Assembly: GCA_032718565.1 (NCBI GenBank)
Contig: JAVGVS010000499.1
Span: forward strand, 154,501-218,500
Source: Distichodus sexfasciatus
Lineage: Eukaryota > Chordata > Actinopteri > Characiformes > Distichodontidae
Reading direction: 5' to 3'
DNA: 64,000 nucleotides
Position numbers and translations under genes: made by a program. The notes under the pieces are model-generated. The model worked only from the letters and a program-made list of their open reading frames with translations, ran no database searches and had not been told where the DNA came from. How positions within the stretch are numbered: the first letter of the stretch is position 1; each line of letters opens with the position of its first letter. Of this stretch, positions 1 through 11,520 are shown in pieces.

Positions 1-1311
1 ATGTGCTGCTGTTATTTGGTGTTGATTTGTTATTTGGCATGGCATTCCTACCCACAATAGAGCAAACATGATGAAGTGAGAACTTTCAGTCTGGAGTTGA
101 TTTTAAAAGAATAACTAATTACAGGGACGTCTTGCTAATTGGCATAGTCTTGTGCTAATTCAGTCATTTTTATTTATTGTCATCCACAAAGCATCTGTGG
201 CTCTGTAATAAACAAAAAGCGTTAATGCTATACATAAATACATTGATGTGAGATGAACGCTGAGCTGTGTTTTTATCTCTAAAAACCTGCTCTGCCATGT
301 TTGAGAGCAAAGTTACTCTACAACTGCAAACTAAAGACTTTGTGCATGTATGTTTTACAACAATTGTGTATATGATATGAGGCAAAAATGTACTGCAATG
401 CGCACATGAAAATAATTAGGAGGTATAGGAGTAAGCATGCGTTTTGGGGTTGTGAGGACTATGGTTTGCCCAAATTTTACAAGATTTTTGTTCATTGGGA
501 CAAGTCCTTGTAAGGAAAAACTGTGTTTCAAGAAATGTCAGCTTTTATGTGAACAACTAGAAGAGATTAAGGATTTGCTTTTGGTTTTTGGCGAGATTTA
601 GTTTAAGGTTTGGTGTAGGTGTTGTAGAATTGTTTTTACATCTAGTCACTATGGGAGTCAATGGAAAGACCTCACAAAGATTTGTGTGTGTGTGTGTGTG
701 TGTTTACCCAACAAGTCTTAAGCATGGAAATAAATGACATGGAACATTTCAAAAACAAATAGTGTCTGCAATGGACATATATCATGCATGAGTTTCAGAA
801 CATTTCATAATGGGAACATTGCATAAACACAGACTTAATGTTTTAGAACAACTTTGCAGATTCCAGTGAACTTCTTGCATTGCATACCTAAATAAAAAGG
901 AATAAAAACACCCGAAGCTGGAAGCAGCGCTCATAATGTGGCCCACAGATTTGCAGAATGTGGGTGGCTTGTGAAGCTTATTCAGCAAAAATAAATGAGA
1001 AAACACAAACCATGCAGGACGTTACTGATGTTTTCCTGTTCGTTATTATGCCCACTGACCCAAAGCAACAGCAGTGGTTTTGATTTGAGCAAACCAGAGA
1101 CAGAAACGATCACAGAGAGAGAGAGAGAAATAGAGAGAGACAGAGAGAGAGAGAGAGGTCCTGAAGCTGGTCTGTTTAAACTGCTCTGATGAGATACTGT
1201 ACAAGCGTCATGCATTCTTGCCCTCAAGAAACTAGAAAGGATTTATGAACACAGTGCTATCAAAGAAAAGTTTCGTTTGTATGCTGCATTCATTTGAAAT
1301 ACTTTAAATTA
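1..1311. other. Upstream intergenic DNA, repeat fragments only
   Basis: No coding exon is visible. Bases about 430-720 resemble, on the opposite strand, the CA-flanked repeat found intact at 6471-6748 (a shared stretch ends in 'gggagtc..tggaaagacctcacaaag'), and they run into (TG)n at 683-702. A (GA)n tract lies at 1114-1158. The remaining sequence is AT-rich and unrecognised. Confidence 0.6.
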
Positions 1312-1314
1312 GAA

Positions 1315-2382
1315 ATGTAGCTGATCTGATATGTGGATCGGTATCGGTCTGATAACGGGCTCAAGTGGCTGGAATAGGTATCGGTGGCATTGGGCCGTTC
1401 TATGGAGCCGATCTGTGAATGCGTGTACACTCAATTCGTTATGCATGGGAAGTGGCACTGCGGTAAAGTAGAGCTGAAACCATTGTTCCAATAACTCCAA
1501 TAATTCTATTACAAAAAATGGTCGAGGCAAGTTTTCTAGAATCGAAGCCTTGTTTAATTTATTTTACTCTCTAGAGCAGCTCCGCTTGTATTTCACACGG
1601 ACGCTTAATAGTGACACACAACGTTTTCAGTGGCGCGATCAAGACGAGACGTGATCCCTCTGTATGTGAAAGTATCTGGGAGATGTTCCATGCACTAAAA
1701 CAGAAGTAAATGCATAAAAACGCATAAATGACATTTTTTGCAATGTAAACGCGTGCGTTGTGTTAATGAGCTCCATTACACGCAAAACGCTCTGGTTCGG
1801 TCAAAACGTCCCCTTTATTACAGACACAAACCATATTTTAGCTGATAAATAACCACAATAACTAGCGTTCTACTCAGAATTCTGCAGTTTATTTAGATTT
1901 TCCATCATTTATTCTAGAACGCGCACCCAGCGCATCATTGTGACGTTGCTCCGGGGCACGCGCAGAGGATTGTGGGAAATGTAATTTTCTGCAGAAGCAG
2001 CTCATTTTATGGGCCAAATTGGTTAAAAATGACAAACTTCAGTATTTCATTTTGATCATTTGATCATTTTTTTTTTCAATTTTATAATGTTATAGTGTAA
2101 TCAATAAGAAAGAAGAAATATTTATATGTCTATGACAATTTTTGAGAATAATTTAGCATATGTGTGTAATTATTACATTGTTTTAGTTAGAAAAACAGTA
2201 TTTAAATCAAGCATTTCTTTAAGCATAACAATAATCTCAGTCATGTATTCAGAGATTTTAAAACATTATTTTATGGTTAAAAAAAGACTGACTGTATCGG
2301 ATTTGTATTGGTATCGGCAGATATCCAAATTTACAATATCGGTATCGGTATTGGACATAAAGTGGTATTGGCCCATCTCTAC
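1315..2382 (+). mobile_element. Non-autonomous DNA transposon with TATCGG-rich ends (hAT-like), copy 1
   Basis: The ends carry repeated 'ggtatcgg' motifs: 'gatcggtatcggtctgataac' type sequence at the left and 'tatcggtattgg...cccatctct' at the right. The copy at 23023-24503 is the same element in the opposite orientation and shares both ends and several internal blocks, for example the 'cctctgcgcgtgc / gcacacaccccgg' area. There is no transposase ORF. Assignment to hAT is inferred from general resemblance to teleost elements; I did not identify a target-site duplication here. Confidence 0.65.
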
Positions 2383-2607
2383 TTTAAATCAAACAGAAAA
2401 TTAATTTTCAATCTAAAGATGAACTGTATTTACAACTAGACATGTATTTCTGAAAGTAAATGCCAATGTGATTGCTCAGGATTTGTGGCTGTGACATGAA
2501 AACTGGCCAGGTAGAAAGACTTTGATTAAAATGCATTGAAGTGAATGGGGAAAGAATGAGGGATGATAAAAGTGAGAAACAGTGTTTGGGGATGATACTT
2601 TGCTAAC

Positions 2608-2704
2608 AAGTACCTCAGTGTTGCCTTTACCTGTCTGGGATCCAAACCAGCAACCTACGGATCATGGGGCGAACGCCCTAACTGTTACGCTACTACCTGC
2701 GCCA
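2608..2704 (-). mobile_element. tRNA-derived SINE fragment (family A)
   Basis: On the minus strand this reads as a tRNA-like head (gcgtaac-ggttagg- type, followed by a degenerate B box and 'gtaaaggcaacactgaggtact'). It is a partial copy of the family seen at 9831, 13654, 17705, 40395, 48115 and 50350. Confidence 0.7.
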
Positions 2705-2709
2705 CTGCA

Positions 2710-4380
2710 TTTATGGCTTCATTTGGTCCATGCCTCTTTTCTCACTCCTTCCCCTGCATCTGTTTGATCTCCTGACAGGTTAACAGGGAGTCAGAGGTTA
2801 CGCAGTGGATATGAAACGACGGGGGGACAAACAGTTAGGATCAACCCAGGGATATCTGTGTTTTTAAACCTTACTGCTTCTCTCCTACGGCTTGGCTGGA
2901 CTTCACACACACACACACCCGTATGTCTTTTACAGTAACCAAGCACAGGTGAAGCTCTGAACTTTTTTTACAAAAAAAGGAGAAAACACTTAAATGATTG
3001 TTTATGGGGTGGCAGAGCTATAGATGCGACAGATTAAAGATGAAAGGTCTGTCTCTCTTACATGCACACACAGCAACCCTGATCTTCAGCAATGCATGCT
3101 GGGAGAACAGAGCTGTGTACCAGGCTGCTGCTGCTGCTGCTGACCCCTGGAATACTGCAGGTCAGCTCTCATCATCAAAACAACTAAAATTTCAGCTCTG
3201 ATGCATCACACGCTGAAACCATCCTGCTCTTCTAAAGGGAATACAGATTTATGTTCAAATAGTTAAAATCACAACCATATCTATAGTCTGAGAAAAAGCT
3301 ATAAAATCTATGTTGTACTATCAATAACTATGGAGTAGATGACATATAATGTCTACACATTTATAGATCACCTACAGATACTGGCAAGAATGTGATACTA
3401 CATTACCGCATCAGCTATAATCAGTAGCAGACTGTAGCGGCTTGAGAGAGTAAATCATAGATAAATACGCTAACACATATAGTGGGTACAGTCAGCAATT
3501 TACAACCAAATACAGCTACATATACCTTTAGCAAACTGTACCCGCAGCGCACATTTTGTTAAACATGTTTATTTGACCCAGTGTAACAGGTATGTTTTCT
3601 CCCATTTTGGTTGGTGTATCACAGGTGTGACCCAATCAAAAGCGACACGTCTATTTTTGTGCATTCAACAGATTCAGATACTAAATTTGCTGCTGCAGCT
3701 TGGTGTGCGTTAGCAATTGCAGTTTCAACAGAGTAAGTGAATGGTTATTTACTTTTAACTTTGTTTTCATGGGCCGTTATATATGTTGATTTCTAAAACA
3801 CTGGTTTACCAGTTAAATGTTTACGCAAAATTCAGAAGGACACAAAGAACACCGATTACAGCTGCCAACGTTTGAACCAATCAACAGCACAATGGCCAGC
3901 GCTGGTCCACAACTGCTATCTGAGGGTCACTTTTTAATGGGTGTGCGTTCTTCAAGGCTTTCGCTCATTTTCATGACCCAGAGTCAGGAATGACATTGTG
4001 TTTTTTTGCTGAGTCTTACTAAAGCAGGTAAGCTGATCCTGCTGGGAGACAACAGGAGTAGTGTATAGCCCTGCAGCTGAATCAGCACGTACCCCAACCT
4101 CCAAGTATCTCTATCACCACTTAATAGAGCTCAGGTTTAATAGCGGGCCGTAGTTTCACATGGCTTTAGACCTCCCGTTAGACCTGTATTTCAGCGGTGA
4201 TGAGGTTCTAACACACATCAGCATGTACACACCATATATAGATGGGCTCTGTTTTCATTAGAATAAAAAACACTAAATCACACCCTGGTCAAGTCGTAAA
4301 AGGATTTAATTAAACAATGCCAAAAAATCTACACAAACGGTTGGATCTACTAGGAGGAATTATTCCAGTGATTCTAGGTG
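2710..4380. other. Unrecognised intergenic DNA
   Basis: No exon, RNA gene or bounded transposon was recognised. A short (GCT)6 run lies near 3123-3140 and a (CA)n stub near 2905-2919. Confidence 0.5.
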
Positions 4381-4384
4381 ACCA

Positions 4385-4600
4385 TTCCATTTACATTTAC
4401 AGCATTTCGCAAATGCTCTTATCTAGAGCAACTTCCATCTCCAAATTACAGGGACAATCCCCCTGGAACAACTTGGGGTTAAGGTTCCTGCTCAGGGACC
4501 CAATTGTGGCTCCTGTGATTCAAAGCTCCCGATCTTATGATCATCAAGCTAGGGTTTCAGACCACTGCTGCACCACCACCACCACCACTGCCCCATTTCC
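4385..4600 (-). mobile_element. SINE tail with 'catttacatttacagcattt..gctcttatc' motif (family C)
   Basis: It begins with the widespread fish SINE 3' motif 'ttacatttacagcatttcgc' followed by 'gctcttatctagagcaactt'. It continues into a degenerate head region ending near a 'caccacc' run. Related copies lie at 16265-16330, 49890-49950 and, most complete, 55355-55515. Confidence 0.7.
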
Positions 4601-4609
4601 ATTTAGATG

Positions 4610-5922
4610 AGTGTGAAAATGTTCCTATAATCAGCACTCCATTTCCCCTGAATAAAACCACTTAGATTGATAACCAGATACACTGATATTTTACTCTATC
4701 TCTCCTAATCAGCTTTGTGTGCATGTACGTATTGGGAGGGTTAATTAAAGCTAGGTGGAAGTGGGGAGGGTGATGTCCTCTGAGACGGCAGGAAGTGGAT
4801 TTATTGACAGCGCCACGAATCAATTAAGAAGAGCTTCCGAGTTACTGACACACAGAAACCAGATCCCATTACCAATCACACACAGATTTCTTAGACACTT
4901 TTATATCCTTTATCACACCAAAAGATTACCATTGGTCCATTTTTGAACATGATTATTGCACTGGGTGTTGGATCATCAGATTTTGCCACATGTCTCGATC
5001 ATAATCTCCATCCGGTACTTTTCTTGACTGACAGGGGTCAATGTCTAGTGCAGACCCTGGATAAGCACCACTCAAGTCAATAGATAAGTACCTCCAAGAA
5101 TGCTGAAGCTATCTTCTCTAAGAATCACATCAGATTTCTAAAACAGGAGAGTTCAACAGCTCTGGGCGTCTTTCCCAGGCCTCAGAGATTAGAGTGTCAA
5201 TTAGTGGGTGTCAGCAGTATGGCAATTCATCTGGACCGATGGGGATAAAGAACGATCCCAATAGCTGTCTTGTGCTTCAATGGACCGCTGACGCAATAGA
5301 ACACAGACAAGCAGCTGTTATACGTCCAACTTGAAGCAAAGCCAAAAGCAAAACCACCCAGTTTATTAGAAAGCATTACCTTTGAATGCATGGATGAATG
5401 TTGCATTTACAAAGCATTTTTCTAGACACTCAAATTTCTTCACAGCACTGGAGCCAATTCATCCACCACCAAGGTGCAGCTTCAGTTCGGTGAAGAGGGC
5501 AGGAGACACAATGAGGATGATTCGGAGAGAAGATTTTAAAGGGTTATGATTGTTGTTTTTTGCAGTTCATCAGGGTTTCGTCCCAGCTGTTTCTGAAAAA
5601 TGGCCAGGGATATTTCATGAGCTCACCAAAAATAGAATCATGCTCACTTTGTACCAGGGCAGCATCACCCATAGAACAACTTTTTAATTTATCCCTCCTG
5701 GTGTGATAAACAAGTGTTAATTCCCCTCTCAATATCCTTACCCAGCTAATACAAATGACTGTTTTAAGGGCTAATCTAACTGAAATAGCTTGTGCATAAA
5801 GGCTGTGTGCAAGCTACTCACTTATACTCCACTGAACATAATTTTTAATCAAGCAAACAAATTATAGTTTACCACTGATTATTACAAGGTAGGTGTTTGT
5901 CTCTGGCTGCTGAGTAAATGTA

Positions 5923-5925
<3 letters not shown>
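4610..5925. other. Unrecognised intergenic DNA
   Basis: I see no gene, structured RNA or bounded repeat here. Confidence 0.5.
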
Positions 5926-5964
<39 letters not shown>

Positions 5965-5971
5965 GAGAAAG
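5926..5971. repeat. (GA)n microsatellite
   Basis: A near-perfect GA dinucleotide run, interrupted by one GGGA. Confidence 0.95.
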
Positions 5972-6137
5972 AGGTCACAGCGGGCTTGTAAAAGGGCACA
6001 GAGAGGTGTCAGTGTGTTTGGCCCAACACAGCAACCTGCCTTTAAATGAATCGGTTTGAACACAGTGTAAACATTGTTAAAATCTTCCCTACTGGTATTT
6101 ACTGTGTCTTTCATCTTTGCATCTGCACAGTTCTCAC

Positions 6138-6434
6138 TCACACACACACACACACACACATTCTTGTACTTATATAGTAGTGAGGACCTCCATTGACTTC
6201 TATATTACTGTATCTAAATAATGCTACACCTAACCCTACACACAACCCTAACCATAACCTCAGTAACCAAAAGCTAATCTTTCTACACTTTTAGTTTTGC
6301 AAATAAACTAGTATTTTTTTTGTAAAAGCAGTTTAAAGAAGTGAGGACCACTAAAAAAGTCCTCACTTCGCAAACATGTCCTCACTCTGCTGGTTAAAAA
6401 CTCATTTTGGTTCTCACTAAGTAGCAAGTACAAG

Positions 6435-6470
<36 letters not shown>
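6138..6470. repeat. CA-flanked dispersed repeat G1 (inverted copy at 21308-21562)
   Basis: A block of about 275 bp beginning 'ttcttgtacttatatagtag' and ending 'gtagcaagtacaagaa' sits between (CA)n at 6138-6160 and (CA)n at 6437-6470. The two ends are short inverted repeats (ttcttgtact / agtacaagaa). The same block lies in reverse orientation at 21308-21562, again bounded by CA/GT microsatellite. Confidence 0.85.
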
Positions 6471-6472
<2 letters not shown>

Positions 6473-6760
6473 CTATGTATTACTATCTTTGTGAGGTCCT
6501 TCCATAGACTCCCATAATGACTAAAGTACATAATTTTACACTTACACCTAACCCTAACCCTAATCCTAACCTCAGTAACCAAAAGCACATCTTTTACCTC
6601 TTTTAGTTTCTCAAATAAAACAAGCACATTTTCTATAAAGTCATATTTCCTCAGGGGGACCTCTCAAATGTCCCCACAAAGCCCCAAAAAACAGAAAAAA
6701 GTGATTTTAGGGGACAAAAATGTCCCCACAATGCGATAAATACATGAACACACACACACG
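6471..6760. repeat. CA-flanked dispersed repeat G2 (second copy at 21938-22193)
   Basis: It begins 'gtctatgtattactatctt', contains telomere-like 'cctaaccctaacccta' around 6547-6570, and ends 'ataaatacatgaacacac' running into (CA)n. A direct copy with the same order and the same flanking CA tract lies at 21938-22193. It also shares the 'aacctcagtaaccaaaagc' segment with repeat G1, so G1 and G2 are related. Confidence 0.85.
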
Positions 6761-7449
6761 CACCACCACACACGACGCAGGTGAGTCACTCTCTGCAGGC
6801 GCCCCCCTGTGGCGGATTTCAGTTGACACACCAGCTGCTGCACCGCTTTCTCCAAGACCAGCTTCATGACGTCATAGCGACCGAGATTCCCTTCAAGAGT
6901 GATGAGCAGGTTACATAAAACCCGTATCGAGCTTTCAACCCTTATTTTAATGCACGTTGAGTGAGAAGGACAAAAAGTACACGAAACTGGGATTTTGATA
7001 CGACCGCTAGCAATGAAATAGATACCAGTAAATAATACGACACCGAGTCAGCCCAAGTTGGCGGGAAATAAGAGAAGTGTATTAAGTCAGAGAAGATGGG
7101 AGAGAGAGAGACTTCTCTGACTTACAACTGACTTACAACTGAAATCTCTTATTTCTCTCCAACTTGAGCTATTTAAGAGAGTTGGAAAAAAAAAGGTGAT
7201 ATGTTTGTGCTTACACGTATACATGTGTCAGGCTTTGGTGTGTTTGTGTGTGTTTTAGTGAATTCAGAAGACATGCAGAGAAAGAGTGGGAGGTGATAGA
7301 TGATGAAGGTAGAAAGAGAGATTGGGGAATGATAAAGAAGGTGTGTGGTGACCATACATGTGTGTATCAGTGTGGGACGCGTGTGTGTGTTTTCATTCAT
7401 AACTAACAGGATACGATGGGTTACTTGGTGTAGAGAGGTGGTGACGGTG

Positions 7450-7453
7450 GAGA

Positions 7454-7493
<40 letters not shown>

Positions 7494-7522
7494 TGGTGAA
7501 GATGGAAGGGTCTGATGGTGGG

Positions 7523-7556
<34 letters not shown>

Positions 7557-7593
7557 AGTGAAGGTGGAAGGGGGCTGATTGTGGAGAGAGAGT

Positions 7594-7632
<39 letters not shown>
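7450..7632. repeat. Three (GA)n tracts upstream of ngfr exon 1
   Basis: Long GA runs lie at about 7450-7491, 7530-7554 and 7583-7630, separated by related 'ggtgaaggtggaaggg..ctgatggtgg' spacers. The spacers suggest amplification of a larger unit of about 75-80 bp. The tracts lie 300-500 bp upstream of the ngfr start codon, in the promoter or 5' leader. Confidence 0.9.
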
Positions 7633-7633
<1 letters not shown>

Positions 7634-7639
7634 GGGTGA

Positions 7640-7949
7640 TGAAGGTGATGCGGGCTGTTCCTCATCACTCAGTGCACGACTCTCTCCTCCGCAGTGCACT
7701 GCTGGACAGCGCACGGGAGCGCGCGTAGACCGGAGGAGAGTGAACGCGCGCACGCACGCACACCAGAGGAGGAGGAGAACAGAACCGAACCGACCCGACC
7801 CCTGGAGTCCCGAAAACTGAACCGTCCGGACTCCCGCCACACGGGACTTACTATGAACTTCCCACGGCTCGTCTCTCATTCCTCACCGAGCAGCAGCAGC
7901 AGTCTCCCGTACTGAAAAAAAGCAGCAAAGAAAAAGGAGCGATTCAGTC
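7640..7949 (+). promoter_or_regulatory. ngfr: CpG-rich 5' leader / promoter region of ngfr
   Basis: Base composition changes sharply here: the sequence is GC-rich with many CpGs (for example 'gcgcgcacgcacgcac' near 7744-7760) inside an otherwise AT-rich region. No convincing TATA box was seen and the transcription start cannot be placed from sequence alone. The region ends at the ngfr ATG (7950), which has G at -3 and G at +4, a strong initiation context. Confidence 0.6.
7853..7915 (+). other. Upstream ORF (20 codons) in the ngfr 5' leader
   Basis: An ATG at 7853 opens a 20-codon frame beginning MNFPRLV and containing a run of five serines; it ends in TGA at 7913-7915. It closes 34 nt before the ngfr ATG and does not overlap it. 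If the transcript starts upstream of 7853, scanning ribosomes would meet this start first, so it may damp ngfr translation. The function is inferred; only the ORF and its position are seen. Confidence 0.5.
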
Positions 7950-7985
7950 ATGGACACCTTATTGTGGATTTTATTTTGTGCTGCG
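7950..7985 (+). CDS. ngfr: p75 neurotrophin receptor (NGFR/TNFRSF16), exon 1: signal peptide start
   Basis: Exon 1 encodes MDTLLWILFCAA, the hydrophobic start of a signal peptide, and stops at a consensus donor (gcg|gtaagt) in phase 0. The signal continues in exon 2 (VALTSSS), as expected for this receptor, whose small first coding exon carries only the leader. The start was chosen because it has G at -3 and +4, gives a typical secretory signal, and splices in frame to exon 2. NGFR is a type I membrane receptor that binds neurotrophins and proneurotrophins and signals for survival or death with sortilin, Trk or Nogo receptor partners. Whether this is teleost ngfra or ngfrb is not resolved. 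Identity rests on exons 2-5 downstream. Confidence 0.85.
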
Positions 7986-9830
7986 GTAAGTGTTTACTCA
8001 CATCACGACTAGTACATATGAATGGTAAACATCTGAATCCGGTGTCCCGCATACTGCAGGTTGCAACCGGGACGTCGGATCAAACGCTGCGGTGGGTCTG
8101 ATTTTGCAAAAACGCGCTTACAGTCTTGAAAAACTAGTTCTCCCATAACTATTTTCCCATGAATTGTTTGTGCCATTTATTCATTCGTTTGACAGATGAT
8201 TGCGCAACTCCTCGAGTTCCCCCCCCAAACAGGTGCCACCTTTATTGTTCGTTTAAATAAAACCAGGGTGCCACTAAAAACTGATTTTTGAGTGGATCTA
8301 ATCTTTTGCATGTAAACTCTACGATCTGGCAATTAATGCTGGGTATATCCATATTATAAGCGTGCAGAAGAGGAACGTTTGACTCGTGACGCCGGTGCTA
8401 CAAACTTTCCTCAGCGAATGTGAAACGAGTGCGTTTCTGCACAAACCTGTCAAAATCAAGTTTAATATTAATTTTTGAATGTTAATGCAGTTAATGCAGT
8501 TTTCTTTTCCTACCTGGAGATAAAAAGCTGCTCACTGTATTCGTATTTATTGTTATTTACAGGAATTATTTAGGACCTCTGAATATATCCTTAGAAGAGT
8601 GATGGACATTTCAGAGAGCATAAGACCACAATATAAAGTTCTGGTAGAATAAACACCACCGGTATTGTCTCGCCAGTGGGAATTCTCCAGTGACGAGACC
8701 TGCTTGTTTGCATTTATTTATTTATTTATTTTTTATTATTTTTATTATGGAACTTTCGGTTCACTCTGTTACAACACCCTTATGGTGAATACTGACGGGA
8801 CCCCAGAAAATCGGAGGAAGAGGGAAAAAAAATCGGGATTAAAAAAAATTATATATTAAAAATAGTATATTCATTCATTCATTCATTCATTTTCCGAACC
8901 GCTTTAATTCTAAATTAGGGTCGCGGAGCCAATCCTGGGAGTTAATATTTGCCTTTACACTCCAAATTCTTACGTTTCATGCGCATAAATTCGTATGTTG
9001 ATAATGTCTTGTTAACAAAAATCATTGGCTCTAAACCGCAAAACTGCATCATTCGTCCTAACACCAAACTCTGGAGATGTCATAATTTGGACGTGTTCCA
9101 CTAAAACACACTGATATTCAAACATTAAAAAACGTCCATGTCTTCTCCTTCTCCTGTTGGCCCATCGACCTCACCTCCTCACCGTCTTTCTGAAGTCCAG
9201 CCGATTTTTCCACCGGGTTTATAAGTGGGAACTGGGAAATATTAACGAGCCGACGCGCGATGACGCCAGAGTTAGGCTCCCTGTTTTGTGAATATGGGTG
9301 GGACTAACGGACAGGTGTTTTTGGGGGAGGGGGCGAAGAAATAAGCGGGGTAATGAAGGGTTAGATGGGTAACATTTGCAGGGTTAAAGTTCGCGCAGAT
9401 GAACCAATTTCTGGAGCTAATTCCCCGCAACGTTCTCCTCTTTTCCATTAAAGTTACAAATATTCACCAAGAGTCAGGTGTTTAAGACCCTGCTTTTTTT
9501 AACCTAAATTTCTGGGGTTTCTTCTTTGTCGCCTGTTGAAGCCTGTTTGGCTTGAAGAACACTGTTTTATGGTGTGTGTTTATGTGAGTGGTGGGGAGGT
9601 GAGCCTGGGTTTGGGGAGCAAGTTATTAGGTATTTCTAAGATCATGTTTATAGTCTAAATGATTTTTAAAAAAAAACTTACATTGTTCAAATTATGTAGC
9701 TTTGTGATAACAATTTTCTATATGAGATCTGGTCTTAATATGGAAAGGAATGCATTAATTAAAAAAAAAACTAATTTGTTAGGTTCAAAACATTAACTTT
9801 TGCTTACCGAGTTTAGTTTTAGGTGTCATT

Positions 9831-10020
9831 CGGGGCAGTTAGTAGCGTAATGGTTAGGGAGTTCGCCCCAAGATTGGAAGGTTGAGGTATTCATGAGGTA
9901 CACTTCTCAGGCGCTGCTCACTGCTCCTTCATGGATGGGTCAAAAGCAGAGATCACATTTCGTTGTAGTGCACTGTGTGCTGTGCTGTGTTCACAGTGAT
10001 AAATAATCACTCAATTTCAT
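9831..10020 (+). mobile_element. tRNA-derived SINE, family A
   Basis: It starts 'ggggcagttagtagcgtaat' followed by 'ggttagggagttcgcccc', a tRNA-like head with degenerate promoter boxes. It continues through 'ctgctccttcatggatggg' and ends with the family tail 'tgttcacagtgataaataat'. About a dozen copies lie in this window on both strands. Confidence 0.85.
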
Positions 10021-10627
10021 TTTCTAGTAAAGTGTATTACCTCATTAAGACAGCAAGTGATCACCAGTGAAAGACAGTGCCTCAAACATGTTAGTAACAA
10101 GTGATACACATGTATGCATGTGTGTGTGTTTCACCCGCAAAGTGTCTCAAATCTATGTCACTGCATTTGCAAATAAGCGGGTTATAATACACATTTTTGT
10201 GCTATCATTTTTTCTAGTCAACAGTACAAAGCAGATGGGAAAAATACGCAATTAGATTTGTGCCAGAACGACCCCATACTGCGTGTTGTTTCTGAGAAAT
10301 GTTGTGAGTGCATATTTGTGTATGGATTTATGCAAATACTACACCAACGCAGAACTTATACTGTTTGATTAAACACATGTATTGTAAAGACTGTATTGAA
10401 CTATACAATACTGAACATCACTCCTTGACATGCTTTGGTCAGCGACAGCAATCAAACCTAGTTGTGTGCAATTTTCCTGTGTCTTTTACCTCATGCCTTT
10501 TTTACAGATGTGGTCATCAGCGGTCCAGTCTGGAGCCGAAACACAGACTGCCAAGTTAACCCAATGATGCACATAACTGAGCCAATGCAAATTGGGTGTG
10601 ATAGAAAAGAAAAGGCATGGAGCCAAG

Positions 10628-11040
10628 ATTAACAAGAGAGAGAGAAAGAGAGAGAGAGAGAGTTAACTAAACACGGTCATGCTGCTGTGAACTGTGAAGA
10701 AAACTCAAGTTGAATGAATTAAAAGAGAGACGATAGAGGAAGAGGAGGAGGAGGAGGAGGAAGAGGAAGAGACAGGATGGAGGGAGTAAATGAGGGGGTA
10801 AACTGGGCAAGGCGCCAGTGCATCTGCCTCTGAATGAGAACGGGAGTTGAGAGGAGAGGGGGGAAAAAGAGGAGGAGGGCAGGGAAGAAGTAAGGAGCAG
10901 AGGAGAGTGGAGATATGGAATGAGGAGAGGAATGTAGAGAGGAGAGGAGAGGGGAATGAAGAGGGAACGAAAGAGGAGAGATTTGCAGAGGAAGAGTAGT
11001 GAGGAACGTGAGATCAGGAGCAATAAGGGGAGATTGAGCG
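10628..11040. repeat. Purine-rich (GA/GGA) tract
   Basis: About 410 bp of almost pure purine on the plus strand, built from imperfect gag, gagga and gaggaaga units. Long minus-strand Ser/Leu/Pro open frames across it are low-complexity artefacts. Confidence 0.9.
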
Positions 11041-11520
11041 GATGAGTGTGTGCTGTTACTCACTTTCTCTCCTTATCTGTCGCCACTAATTCCACTTATT
11101 TTTTTGCCTGTATAGTGTCCGTAATTGCTTCCTTACTCAAGTTCTCAGGCAGTGAGCTTTGGAACTCATGCCAGGGACATATTTTGTGTTTGTGTCAAAT
11201 GAAGTATGTGTTTACGTGTGTGTTGTGTTGTGCAAGAAAAATATGGAAAGGGTACAATAAATGATTGAATTAAGACGAGGACATTAGAGCAGAGAGTTCA
11301 GTTATGTGTGTGTGTGTGTGTACGTGTGGTTGCTGAAAAGTGAGATCAGTGTGTATGTAAATTGTATGTAAATTGGCACCATCCTTCTCTCTCTCTCTAT
11401 CTCTCGCTCTCTCTACACACACACACACACACACATGCACACGCTCATGTGTGAATGCAAAAACACTCAGACACACGCTCACACTGAACTGTCTGCTCAT
11501 TACATATTACAGTAATTACT

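Noticed and set aside
170..385. Short minus-strand frame near the window start
   Set aside because: Random-length frame in AT-rich DNA, without conserved motifs or splice context.
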